NCBI GenBank assembly: GCA_023386795.1
Contig: JAEWJB010000071.1
Coordinates: forward strand, 1-64,000
Direction: 5' to 3'
Source of the DNA: Pseudomonadota bacterium
GTDB taxonomy: Bacteria > Pseudomonadota > Gammaproteobacteria > Xanthomonadales > Xanthomonadaceae
Length of the DNA stretch: 64,000 nt
Numbering within the stretch: position 1 is the first letter of the stretch; every line of letters starts with the position of its first letter. Under the pieces are notes generated by a model. The model was not told the DNA's origin and made no database searches. It worked only from the letters and a program-made list of their open reading frames with translations. The translations under genes and the position numbers were made by a program. Shown here in pieces: positions 53,045 through 61,471 of the stretch.

Positions 53045-54184
53045 ATGAGTACGCATCTGGCAGGCCGTGCGCTGTGGCTGGCCACGCTGCTTGTGGGCGC
53101 CCATGCGCCCGTCCTTGCCGCCGACGCGCCCAGGCGCATCTTCATCGCCGGCGACTCCACCGCCGCCGAATACGGGCCGGAGCGCGCGCCCCAGGCCGGC
53201 TGGGGACAGATGCTGCAGAGCTGGTTCGATCCAGCGCGATGGGAAGTGCGCAATCACGCCAAGGGCGGACGCAGTGCCCGCAGTTTCATCGAGGAAGGAC
53301 GGCTGGAGGCGATCGAGCGCGACCTGCGCGGTGGCGACATCCTGCTGATCCAGTTCGGCCACAACGACGCCAAGCGCGAAGATGCGACGCGCTACGACGA
53401 TCCCGCGCAGGCGTATCCGCAATACCTCTCGCGTTACCTGGATGTCGCGCGGAAGCACGGCGCCACGCCCATCCTGGTCACGCCGGTGGCGCGGCTGGTC
53501 TACGACTTCGGTTCGCTGCTCGATACACACGGCCTGTACACGCAGGCGATGAAGCAACTCGCCGCACAGCGAAAAGTCGTGCTGATCGATCTCAATGCCA
53601 GCAGCAGCGACTGGATCCGCGCGCTCGGCGAGCAGGCTGCCAAGCCGTATTTCCTGTTTGTTCCCGCACAGGGCAAAGCCGACGGCACCCACTTCAGCAC
53701 GGCGGGCGCGACGGCCGTGGCCTGCCTGGTCGTGCGCGACTGGGCGAGCGTGGAGCCCGCCCTCAAGCCACAGCTCAAGCGCGACATCGACTGCGGCGCG
53801 CCCGCCAGCGCCGCGGCCGACCGTGCCGCGCAGCCGTATCCCCCGCGCATCGTCCACGAGGCGGATATCGCGCGGGAACAGCCTGGCCCGCACGGTGGCC
53901 CGGGGCCGACCACCGCCTATTCGTTCTTCGCCGACGAGCCGGCGTTGTCTTTCGTGCTGCGCAAGCGCGTGCTGCATCCGGGTGCTGGCATTGGCATGCA
54001 CCAGCACCACAAGGACGAGATCTACTACGTCATCCGCGGGCGCGGGTTGTATGCGCTGGACGGCAGGCAATACGAAGTGGGGCCGGGCGACGCCCTGCTG
54101 ACGCGGGCGGGAAGCACGCATGCGCTCCAGCAGGTGGGCGATGCGCCGCTGGAAATCCTGTTGTCGTATCCAAAGGATCAGTGA
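53045..54184 (+). CDS. Rhamnogalacturonan acetylesterase (CE12) fused to a cupin domain
   Basis: A 379-aa exported protein with a signal peptide (1-26, ending VLAAD). Residues 30-240 are an SGNH hydrolase of the CE12 type: Ser38 in GDSTAAEYGPE, Gly and Asn blocks NHAKGGRS and FGHND (104-108), and Asp213-Gly-Thr-His216 as the acid/base pair. Residues about 290-375 form a cupin with metal ligands His319, His321 and Glu325 (MHQHHKDEIYYVIRGRG) and His359. CE12 removes acetyl groups from rhamnogalacturonan. The fused cupin is unusual and could be a lectin-like or sugar-isomerase domain. It follows kduD after 123 bases. Confidence 0.88.
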   Translation: MSTHLAGRALWLATLLVGAHAPVLAADAPRRIFIAGDSTAAEYGPERAPQAGWGQMLQSWFDPARWEVRNHAKGGRSARSFIEEGRLEAIERDLRGGDILLIQFGHNDAKREDATRYDDPAQAYPQYLSRYLDVARKHGATPILVTPVARLVYDFGSLLDTHGLYTQAMKQLAAQRKVVLIDLNASSSDWIRALGEQAAKPYFLFVPAQGKADGTHFSTAGATAVACLVVRDWASVEPALKPQLKRDIDCGAPASAAADRAAQPYPPRIVHEADIAREQPGPHGGPGPTTAYSFFADEPALSFVLRKRVLHPGAGIGMHQHHKDEIYYVIRGRGLYALDGRQYEVGPGDALLTRAGSTHALQQVGDAPLEILLSYPKDQ

Positions 54185-54276
54185 CACGTGCACGGCGGGT
54201 GAGCCCGCCTGCGGGATACTTCGCCGCGCGATAACGGTCCGCAGACAGAATCAGGCTCTCCGACGAGAGCGACATC

Positions 54277-55008
54277 GTGCCCGAAGGTCCTTCGATACTG
54301 ATCCTGCGAGAGGCCGCGGCGAAGTTCCGTGGAAAGACGGTACGCGCCGTGACCGGCAACAGCAGCCTGGACCTGGGCCGCATGCAGGGGCGCCGCGTCG
54401 TGGCGCTGCGCAGCTGGGGCAAGCATTTCCTCATCGAGTTCCGAGGCTTCACCCTGAGGGTGCACCTGCTCATGTTCGGCAGCTACACCATCGACGAGCG
54501 GAAGGATCGCCCGCCGCGCGCGTCGTTGCGCTTCGACAACGGCGAACTCAACCTCTACTCGTGCTCACTGCGCTACCTGGAGGGCGACCTCGACGACCAC
54601 TATGACTGGCGCGCGGATGTCCTGAGCGATGCCTGGGACCCGGCACTGGCCCGCCGCAAACTCAAGGCGATGCCCCAGACGCTGGTGACGGACGCGTTGC
54701 TGGACCAGGACACGTTCGCCGGGGTCGGCAACATCATCAAGAACGAAGTGCTCTTCCGTATCGGCGTACACCCGCTGAGTACGGTGGGCAAGCTCCCGCC
54801 GCGCAAGCTCGGCCAGCTCATCAAGGAAGCGCGGCAGTACAGCTTCGATTTCCTGGCGTGGAAGCGGGATTTCGTCCTTCGAAAGCACTGGCTCGTGCAC
54901 ACGCGTCGCGAATGCCCTCGCTGCGGTGGACCGCTGACCAAGGCCTACCTGGGCAAGACGAATCGGCGAACGTTCTTCTGTCCGAATTGCCAGGCCCTGT
55001 ATGACTGA
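54277..55008 (+). CDS. Fpg/Nei-family DNA glycosylase, endonuclease VIII-like
   Basis: A 243-aa base-excision repair glycosylase. It starts at a GTG (54277) and reads MPEGPSILILREAAAKF: the catalytic Pro2 and Glu3 are in place. Lys49 in SWGKHFLIEF matches the conserved lysine. The H2TH segment is DALLDQDTFAGVGNIIKNEVLFR, and a C-terminal zinc finger has CPRC and CPNC with the arginine in TNRRTFFC. PEGP rather than PELP favours Nei over Fpg. It removes oxidised pyrimidines and cuts the DNA. It is a housekeeping gene separate from the sugar locus. Confidence 0.9.
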   Translation: MPEGPSILILREAAAKFRGKTVRAVTGNSSLDLGRMQGRRVVALRSWGKHFLIEFRGFTLRVHLLMFGSYTIDERKDRPPRASLRFDNGELNLYSCSLRYLEGDLDDHYDWRADVLSDAWDPALARRKLKAMPQTLVTDALLDQDTFAGVGNIIKNEVLFRIGVHPLSTVGKLPPRKLGQLIKEARQYSFDFLAWKRDFVLRKHWLVHTRRECPRCGGPLTKAYLGKTNRRTFFCPNCQALYD

Positions 55009-55058
55009 CGCCATGGACGAGCCGCCCCTCATGGCCAAGACCGAGCCTGCCCGCTGAC

Positions 55059-55802
55059 ATGGGTATCCCGCGCATCCGCTTCAGGATCGGCACGGCTGGC
55101 TGGTCCATCCCGCGCGAATATGCGGGCGACTTCGGCGAAGGCGCCTCCGTACTGGCGCGCTATGCCACGCGCTTTGATGCGGTGGAAATCAATTCCTCGT
55201 TCTACCGGCCCCATCGCGTCGACACCTATGCACGATGGGCGGCAAGCGTGCCGGCTGGTTTTCGCTTCTCGGTCAAGTTCCCCAAAGAGATTTCGCATGA
55301 GCTTGCGCTGCGTGGCACTGGCCCCGCGTTAGACCAATTCCTGGCGCAGGTGGATGGGCTGGGCAAGCGCCTGGGCTGCCTGCTCTTGCAGCTGCCCCCG
55401 AGCATGTCGTTCGACGCGCAAGTGGCCGCGCGGTTCTTCGGCATGCTCCGAAGGCGCACCGCAGCGCCGGTCACGTGTGAGCCGCGTCATGCCTCCTGGT
55501 TCACGCCAGCGGCTGACGCCTTGCTGGACCGCTATCGCGTCAGCCGTACCGCAGCCGATCCGGGCCGGTTTCCTCTCTCCAGCGAGCCCGGGGGAGCTCC
55601 CGGCCTTCCGTACTTCCGCTGGCATGGCGCACCGCGCATGTATTACAGCGCCTACGAGAATGACGCACTGCTCGCACTGGCGGCCCAGGTACGCGCCGCC
55701 GCCCGCGGTCGCCATATCCCCTGGATCATTTTCGACAACACCGCGCTGGGTTTCGCCACGCGCGATGCCATGCGCCTGAAGGCGGTCCTCCAGTCGACGT
55801 AG
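55059..55802 (+). CDS. DUF72 (YecE) family protein
   Basis: A 247-aa DUF72 protein with a TIM-barrel-like fold. It begins RFRIGTAGWSIPREYAGDF and shows conserved FDAVEINSSFYRPH, FRFSVKFPKEISHE, LLLQLPPSMSFD and a late YYSAYEND, with WIIFDNTALGFAT at the end. The family is widely conserved, cytosolic and without a proven activity; proposed roles are in nucleic-acid metabolism or 4Fe-4S handling. It lies 50 bases after the nei-like gene, probably in one transcript, and before a long regulatory gap. Confidence 0.9.
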   Translation: MGIPRIRFRIGTAGWSIPREYAGDFGEGASVLARYATRFDAVEINSSFYRPHRVDTYARWAASVPAGFRFSVKFPKEISHELALRGTGPALDQFLAQVDGLGKRLGCLLLQLPPSMSFDAQVAARFFGMLRRRTAAPVTCEPRHASWFTPAADALLDRYRVSRTAADPGRFPLSSEPGGAPGLPYFRWHGAPRMYYSAYENDALLALAAQVRAAARGRHIPWIIFDNTALGFATRDAMRLKAVLQST

Positions 55803-55874
55803 CGTTTCGCGCAGTCGTCGCGCTGCCGACCGTCGATTTCCCACGTAACCAAAAGTGGCTGGGAACGCTTACAT

Positions 55875-55900
55875 GCCCGCGTTTACGGTGTGTCGCGGGC
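55875..55900. terminator. Hairpin with AT-rich downstream tract
   Basis: GCCCGCG (55875-55881) pairs with CGCGGGC (55894-55900) over a 12-nt loop and is followed by an A/T tract. It may end the nei/DUF72 transcript. Confidence 0.4.
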
Positions 55901-55929
55901 AAACATAAAAATTTTGTTGCAGCGCACGG

Positions 55930-55944
55930 TGACAAGCGCTGTCA
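55930..55944. promoter_or_regulatory. Palindrome TGACAAGCGCTGTCA
   Basis: An interrupted inverted repeat TGACA-AGCGC-TGTCA, 26 bases upstream of the xyl-box-like site. LacI sites commonly have a central GC and TGACA-type arms. Function is inferred from position. Confidence 0.45.
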
Positions 55945-55970
55945 TGCGTGGTTTCTTAACCGCCGTTCAG

Positions 55971-55984
55971 TGATAGCGCTACCA
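55971..55984. promoter_or_regulatory. xyl-box-like operator upstream of the second TBDR
   Basis: TGATAGCGCTACCA; on the other strand TGGTAGCGCTATCA. It differs by one base from the TGGTAGCGCTAACA xyl-box that controls xylan-related TBDR loci in Xanthomonas. It lies about 310 bases upstream of the TBDR start. Confidence 0.6.
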
Positions 55985-56292
55985 ATTTACCGCCCGCTCG
56001 GACGGTTCCAGAGAGACAAACAGCAGTGTGCGTCACCGTTTCACCGGTATGAGAAAGCCGGGGAATTACCAAGAACCGGCGTTGCAGTAAGCAGGCATTC
56101 GAGTGGGATGCCTGGATTCATCGCCGCGGGCCAAGTCCCGTGTTCTGCCCTGGGGGGGGCGACAACCTAAAGGATCGTAGGGGGCTACATGAGAGGGTGC
56201 AGTTTCCATTTGCAGACGGTCGCGGCGACATGCGTGTCGTACGCCGGAACCGTGTTCGCAGGCCGTTCGAATTCTGACTTGAGGACACACTG

Positions 56293-59200
56293 ATGAGTCG
56301 CAAGTTGAAGTCTTTGAAGTCTTTTAAATCCCGCGCGATGTTCACCTTCGTCGGCGGCGTGCTGGTGGTGAACCCGGCGTTCGCCCAGGACGCGCAGACC
56401 ACCGCGCAGGCACCGCAGGCGCAGACCGCCACGCAGAGCGACGAGGCCAAGACGCTCGATACGGTGACCGTCACCGGCATCCGCAACAGCCTCAACCAGT
56501 CGATGAACATCCGCCGCGATTCCGCGGGCGTGGTCGATGCGATCAGCGCCGAGGACATCGGCAAGTTCCCGGACACCAACCTGGCCGAGTCGCTGCAGCG
56601 CATCACCGGCATCTCGATCGAGCGCCGCGACGGCGAGGGTGCCCAGGTCACCGCGCGCGGCTTCGGCCCGCAGTTCAACGTCGTCACGCTCAATGGCCGC
56701 CAGATCCCGGGCGCCGATGCGTTCGGTGCGCCAGGCCAGGTGCCGATCGGCGGTGTGGACGTGGGTACGCGCGCGTTCAACTTCGCCCAGCTCGCTTCGG
56801 AGGCCATCACCGGCATCCAGGTGTTCAAGACCAGCCGGGCCACTTCGCCCAGCGGCGGCATCGGCGCCACCATCGACATCCTGACCGACAAGCCGTTCAA
56901 CCACGAAGGCATCGTGGCCAGCGCGGGTGCCAAGGCGATGTCGGATGAATCGCAGCCGTTCGGCAACAGCATCACGCCGGAAGTGTCGGGCATCTTCAGC
57001 TACACCAGCGCCGACAAGGTCTGGGGCATCGGCCTGAGCGCCAGCTACCAGAAGCGCCATGGCGGTTCGGTGCAGGCCACCGAGAACACCTGGAACATCC
57101 AGCGATGGACCGGAACCGACCCGGGCCTGCGCGCCGATGCGGTGGTCACCAACGCACCGGAGATCGGCCAGCTGTACGGCATGCCGAACGACCTGCGCTA
57201 TGCGTTCGCCGACTTCCAGCGCGAGCGCACCAACGGCCAGGCGGTCCTGCAGTTCGCCCCGACCGACTCGCTGACCCTGAGCCTGGACTACACCTACTCG
57301 CTCAACGAGATCGAGGAAAACCGCGGCGAGCAGGGCATCTGGCTGCAGCGCGCCAACTCCATCACCGACATCACCTTCGATACCGGGCAGACGGTCGCCA
57401 CGCCGATCTACCTGCGTGACGTGCCGACCGGCTCGAAGGACTTCGGCATGGAGCAGCAGCGCAACATGCAGAAGTACAAGCTCGGTTCGCTGGGCTTCAA
57501 TGCCGATTGGCAGGCGACGGACAACTTCCGCCTGACCTTCGACGGCCATGATTCCAAGACCCAGTCGTTGCCGAACGATCCGCTGACCGGTGGCAGCGCC
57601 ACCTATTTCAGCCTCGCCGGCACCAACAACTGCGCCAGCGGCCCGAGCTGCGGCGGCCAGTGGGGCCAGGAGCTGTACTTCAACACCGGCCTGCCGATCG
57701 GTGCGCGTACCTGGTACCCGACCGCCGCCGATTCCTACGCCGGCACCAATGGCGTGCTCAACCCGGACTTCCAGGCCAACAACATCGGCACCCAGGTCCT
57801 GCGCATCTACTACCAGAAGCAGGTCACCGAAATTAAGGAAGGCCGCGTCGACGGCACCTGGGACTTCGACAACGGCCGCTTCCAGTTCGGCGTGGATTCG
57901 TCCAAGACCACCATGCAGCGCCAGACCAGCGACACGTATGCCGCGCTGGGCGACTGGGGCGTGACCGATGCCGGCAACGCGCCGGGCCTGATGGACCTGA
58001 TCCGCCCGGTGAGCATCACCGGCCTGTTCGACGACTTCAGCGCCGCCGGCGCGCCGAGGGGCGCATGGCGTGGCAACGCCGACCAGCTTGCCCAGTGGGC
58101 CAGCGGTGTCTACGGCGTGGGCACCGACCGCAACCAGAACCTCAGCTCGGACAACACGATCGAGGAGAAGACCAACGCGGCGTACATGCAGCTGGAACTG
58201 CAGGGCGAACTGGGCGGCATGCCGACCAATACCCGCATCGGCGTGCGCTACGAGAAGACCGACCTGACCTCGGTCTCGCAGGTGGCGACCCCGACCGCGT
58301 TGCTCTGGCAGTCCAACAACGACTTCCAGCTGCAGCGCTCCACGGACATGCAGCCGTTCTCCGAGAAGCACAGCTACAGCTACGTGCTGCCGAACCTGGA
58401 CTTCGACATCAGCTTCACCGACCAGTTGAAGGGTCGTGCGTCGTTCGGCCAGACCATCGCCCGCGCGCCGTACAACAACCTGATCGCCGGCCCGACCCCG
58501 GGCACGCCGACCGGTTCGATCCTCATCAACCCGTCGACCCGAGCCGCCGGCAACGCGCAGAACCCCGCGCTGGATCCGCTGGAATCGGACAACCTGGACC
58601 TGGCGCTGGAGTGGTACTTCGCCGATGCCAGCTACGTCTCGGTGACGTTCTGGAACAAGCAGGTCAACAACTTCATCGGCAACACCGTCTCGCGCGAAAC
58701 GATGTACGGCCTGCGTGACCCCACCTCGGGGCCGGATGCACAGACCGCGCTGGCGTTCCTGCAGAGCCAACAGTGCGTGACCCAGGTGACCGCGGCCGGC
58801 AACGACCCGGCGGCCTGCTCGGCCAACGACACCTCGCTGTTCGCCGCCACCACCATGCTGCGCAATGCCGCCACCGGCGGCCTGGCCGCCTACAACGGCA
58901 GCTCGGCGCAGAGCCTGGCCCTGGAGACGGCATACGACCTGGTGGGCGAGGCGGATGACCCGCTGTACGAGTTCGACGTCAACAAGCCGATCAACCAGAA
59001 CAAGGCCAAGATCCACGGCTGGGAACTGGGTGGCCAGTACTTCTTCGGCCAGACCGGCTTCGGCGTGTTCGCCAACTACACCATCGTCCAGGGCGACGTC
59101 GGTTTCGACAACAACGTGATCGACCGCGACCAGTTCGCGCTGCTCGGCCTCAGCGACACCGCCAACGTGATGCTGATGTACGAAAAGAACGGCTGGTCGG

Positions 59201-59463
59201 CCCGCCTGGCATGGAACTGGCGCGACGAGTACCTGATCGCGGCGAACATGGATGGCTCCAACCGCAACCCGTACTACGTCGAGGCGTATGACCAGTTCGA
59301 CCTGAGCGTGGGTTACCAGTTCAACACCAACTGGTCCATCGGCTTCGAGGCGATCAACCTGACCGGCGAAGACGTGCGCTGGCACGGCCGCTCGGACAAG
59401 CAGGTCATCAAGCTGGTCGACCAGAGCCCGCGCTACACCCTCGGCGTTCGCTACAACTTCTGA
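56293..59463 (+). CDS. Large TonB-dependent receptor, second
   Basis: A 1056-aa TBDR. The leader MSRKLKSLKSFKSRAMFTFV, up to the VNPAFAQD cleavage site, is followed by a Gln/Ala/Thr-rich linker and the TonB-box region LDTVTVTGIR at about 55. The plug carries NLAESLQRITGISIERRDGEGAQVTARGFGPQFNVVTLNGR in adjoining pieces, and the barrel ends TLGVRYNF. A cysteine-containing loop (TNNCASGPSCGGQ, about residues 443-455) and another at LQSQQCVTQVTAAGNDPAACSAND may form disulfides at the cell surface. It is the outer-membrane uptake component for the SapC/cupin/halogenase-like cassette. The substrate is unknown but the xyl-box-like operator and GH43 suggest xylo- or arabino-oligosaccharides. Confidence 0.93.
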   Translation: MSRKLKSLKSFKSRAMFTFVGGVLVVNPAFAQDAQTTAQAPQAQTATQSDEAKTLDTVTVTGIRNSLNQSMNIRRDSAGVVDAISAEDIGKFPDTNLAESLQRITGISIERRDGEGAQVTARGFGPQFNVVTLNGRQIPGADAFGAPGQVPIGGVDVGTRAFNFAQLASEAITGIQVFKTSRATSPSGGIGATIDILTDKPFNHEGIVASAGAKAMSDESQPFGNSITPEVSGIFSYTSADKVWGIGLSASYQKRHGGSVQATENTWNIQRWTGTDPGLRADAVVTNAPEIGQLYGMPNDLRYAFADFQRERTNGQAVLQFAPTDSLTLSLDYTYSLNEIEENRGEQGIWLQRANSITDITFDTGQTVATPIYLRDVPTGSKDFGMEQQRNMQKYKLGSLGFNADWQATDNFRLTFDGHDSKTQSLPNDPLTGGSATYFSLAGTNNCASGPSCGGQWGQELYFNTGLPIGARTWYPTAADSYAGTNGVLNPDFQANNIGTQVLRIYYQKQVTEIKEGRVDGTWDFDNGRFQFGVDSSKTTMQRQTSDTYAALGDWGVTDAGNAPGLMDLIRPVSITGLFDDFSAAGAPRGAWRGNADQLAQWASGVYGVGTDRNQNLSSDNTIEEKTNAAYMQLELQGELGGMPTNTRIGVRYEKTDLTSVSQVATPTALLWQSNNDFQLQRSTDMQPFSEKHSYSYVLPNLDFDISFTDQLKGRASFGQTIARAPYNNLIAGPTPGTPTGSILINPSTRAAGNAQNPALDPLESDNLDLALEWYFADASYVSVTFWNKQVNNFIGNTVSRETMYGLRDPTSGPDAQTALAFLQSQQCVTQVTAAGNDPAACSANDTSLFAATTMLRNAATGGLAAYNGSSAQSLALETAYDLVGEADDPLYEFDVNKPINQNKAKIHGWELGGQYFFGQTGFGVFANYTIVQGDVGFDNNVIDRDQFALLGLSDTANVMLMYEKNGWSARLAWNWRDEYLIAANMDGSNRNPYYVEAYDQFDLSVGYQFNTNWSIGFEAINLTGEDVRWHGRSDKQVIKLVDQSPRYTLGVRYNF

Positions 59464-59471
59464 GGGTCGCA

Positions 59472-59495
59472 GCGGCACCTGGAGACAGGTGCCGC
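59472..59495 (+). terminator. Hairpin with GAGA loop after the TBDR
   Basis: GCGGCACCTG and CAGGTGCCGC form a perfect 10-bp stem capped by the GNRA tetraloop GAGA, 8 bases after the TBDR stop. No U-run follows, so it may protect the 3' end of the TBDR message or reduce read-through into sapC. Confidence 0.6.
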
Positions 59496-59499
59496 CATT

Positions 59500-59531
59500 C
59501 AGGGGATCGCCGCCGCGGTGGCGGTCCCCTG
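59500..59531 (+). terminator. Second hairpin after the TBDR
   Basis: CAGGGGA (59500-59506) pairs with TCCCCTG (59525-59531), extended inward by CGCC/GGCG. The strand continues TTGCC. With the first hairpin it forms a double stem-loop between the TBDR and sapC. Confidence 0.5.
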
Positions 59532-59654
59532 TTGCCGTGGTGGTGCCGCCGCGGGCGCCTTGCCGCCCCGGGGGATTTCTGCAATGTTCGACGGGCCGGC
59601 ACGCAGGGGAGTGACCCCGGCACCGGATCCCGACCACCCGCTGTTGGATCAGAA

Positions 59655-60407
59655 ATGGCTCGATATGAAATCTTGAACAACGTCGCGCACAAGGACCTGC
59701 GCGTGACGCTGCGCTTCGGCAGCGAATTTGGCGACAACGTTGGCCTGGTGCCGGCCTTCCCGACCGAATACGCCGAAATGCAACGCGAATACCCGCTGTT
59801 CCTGCGCAAGGACGATGCGACCGGTGAATACACCTCGGTGGCACTGCTGGGCTTCGACGGGCAGGAGAACCTGTTCCTCGAAGGCGACCGCTGGAACGCC
59901 ACCTACCTGCCGGGCATCGTGGCCAAGGGCCCGTTCGCCATCGGCTTCCAGGAACAGGAGGTCGATGGCCAGCGCACGACCGTGCCGGTCATCCATGTCG
60001 ACCTGGACCACCCGCGAGTGAACTTCAGCGAAGGCGAGCGCGTGTTCCTGCCACAGGGCGGCAACAGCCCGTACCTGGAGCACATCATCACCGTGCTGCG
60101 CGGCATCCGCGATGGCCATGAAGGCGGGAAGGCCTTGTTCGCCGCGCTGGACCAGGCCGGGGTGATCCAGCCGCTGAACATCAATGTCCAGCTGGACGAG
60201 AAGAACAACATCAACCTCACCGGACTATACGGCGTGGAGCGCGAGCGTCTGGCCGCGCTGGACGGTGAGGCCCTGCACAAGCTCAACCAGTCCGGTTACC
60301 TGGAAGGCGCCTTCCTGCTGCTGTCTTCGCAGCACAACATGCGGCGGCTGATGGGCGAGAAGCAGCGGCGCCTGCGCCAGGCCGAGGCGGCTGACCAGCC
60401 GGCTTGA
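59655..60407 (+). CDS. SapC family protein
   Basis: A 250-aa SapC-like protein, started at ATG 59655 (MARYEILNNVAHKDLRVTLRFGSEFGDN). Conserved parts are VPAFPTEYAEMQREYPLFLRK, FLEGDRWNATYLPGIVAKGPFAIG, and NINLTGLYGVERERLAALD. The family was named from a Campylobacter S-layer locus, but in xanthomonads and Caulobacter it typically follows a large TBDR and precedes cupin and halogenase-like genes. No signal peptide is visible. Role unknown. It ends 4 bases before the cupin gene. Confidence 0.9.
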   Translation: MARYEILNNVAHKDLRVTLRFGSEFGDNVGLVPAFPTEYAEMQREYPLFLRKDDATGEYTSVALLGFDGQENLFLEGDRWNATYLPGIVAKGPFAIGFQEQEVDGQRTTVPVIHVDLDHPRVNFSEGERVFLPQGGNSPYLEHIITVLRGIRDGHEGGKALFAALDQAGVIQPLNINVQLDEKNNINLTGLYGVERERLAALDGEALHKLNQSGYLEGAFLLLSSQHNMRRLMGEKQRRLRQAEAADQPA

Positions 60408-60411
60408 TGCC

Positions 60412-61431
60412 ATGCCGGACCTGCCACCCATCCGCGAGCGCTTCGGCTGCCAGCCGGAGCAACTGCCACTGGAAGACCTGCTCGCCACGGGCGAGCCGGT
60501 CGTCCTGCGGGGCATAGGGCGCGGATGGGGATTGGTCGGGGCGGCGCATGAGGGCGTCGCCGAGGCGATGGCCTACCTACGCGGCTTCGACAATGGCCGG
60601 CAGGTACCCTATTCGTATGGGCCGCCGGAAATCGGTGGCCGGCCCTATTACAACGAAGACTGCACTGCGCTGAACTTCGAGGTGCGTCGTGGCAGCGTCT
60701 CGCAGGTGCTGGACGAAGTCGCCGCGCACCTGGGCGATCCGCAGCCGCCGACGCTATACCTCGCCTCGCTGCTGGTCGACGAGAGCCTGCCGGGGCTGCG
60801 CGCCGCCAATGACCTGGATTTCGCCACGCACGGGGTCCAGGTGCGGCCGAGTATCTGGATCGGCAACCGCGTGGTGGCCAGCTGCCACCACGACGTGCCG
60901 AACAACATCGCCTGCTGCGCAGTGGGGCGACGGCGCTTCACGCTGTTCCCGCCAGGGCAAGTGGCCAACCTGTATCCGGGGCCGCTGGAGCTCACCCCGG
61001 GCGGGCAGGCGGTGAGCATGGTGGACCTGGCCACGCCAGACCTTTCGCGCTTCCCCCGCTTCGCACAGGCGTTGGAGCACGGCATGACCACGGTGCTGGA
61101 ACCGGGCGATGCGCTGTTCATCCCCAGCATGTGGTGGCACCACGTGCAGGGGCTGGAGCCGTTCAACGTGCTGGTCAATTACTGGTGGGGCAGCATGCCC
61201 GCGTGGATTCCGGCACCCATGCAGGCGATGTACCACGCGATGTGGTCCATCCGCGATCGCCCGGAAGCCGAGAAGCAGGCGTGGCGCGCGATGTTCGACT
61301 ACTACGTGTTCGGCGACGCCGGGCAGGCTGGTGCGCATCTGCCCCCGCAGGCGCGCCAGGCGCTGGCGCCGATCGACGAAGACATGGCGCGGCAACTGCG
61401 CGCCATGCTCATCGCCCGGCTCAACCGCTGA
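60412..61431 (+). CDS. Cupin-like (JmjC-type) putative oxygenase
   Basis: A 339-aa cytosolic protein with a cupin_8/JmjC-like fold. The iron-binding His-x-Asp is in VVASCHHDVPNNIACCAVG, and the distal His is probably in FIPSMWWHHVQGLEPFNVLVNYWW. FTLFPPGQVANLYPGPLE is the usual strand between them. Such enzymes hydroxylate proteins or small molecules with 2-oxoglutarate. It starts 4 bases after sapC, and the halogenase-like gene follows 40 bases later. Substrate unknown. Confidence 0.88.
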   Translation: MPDLPPIRERFGCQPEQLPLEDLLATGEPVVLRGIGRGWGLVGAAHEGVAEAMAYLRGFDNGRQVPYSYGPPEIGGRPYYNEDCTALNFEVRRGSVSQVLDEVAAHLGDPQPPTLYLASLLVDESLPGLRAANDLDFATHGVQVRPSIWIGNRVVASCHHDVPNNIACCAVGRRRFTLFPPGQVANLYPGPLELTPGGQAVSMVDLATPDLSRFPRFAQALEHGMTTVLEPGDALFIPSMWWHHVQGLEPFNVLVNYWWGSMPAWIPAPMQAMYHAMWSIRDRPEAEKQAWRAMFDYYVFGDAGQAGAHLPPQARQALAPIDEDMARQLRAMLIARLNR

Positions 61432-61471
61432 CGCGTCGCGTCGGCTCATTACAAGGCAGGAGAGGGGTCGC

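Larger units (their letters stand above)
55803..56292. other. 490-bp intergenic regulatory region ahead of the second large TBDR
   Basis: I see no credible gene here. It contains a GC hairpin (55875-55900), an A/T-rich tract (55901-55918, the only one of its kind nearby), two palindromes (55930-55944 and 55971-55984), and an untranslated leader of up to about 300 bases. The small frame at 55970-56170 has no ribosome-binding site or family and I do not call it. Confidence 0.6.

Noticed and set aside
55970..56170. A 66-codon frame upstream of the second TBDR
   Set aside because: No ribosome-binding site, atypical composition, and it covers the operator region.
56185..59844. A 1219-codon minus-strand frame opposite the second large TBDR
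   Set aside because: A shadow of the receptor gene that also extends through the two hairpins on its 3' side; no family match.
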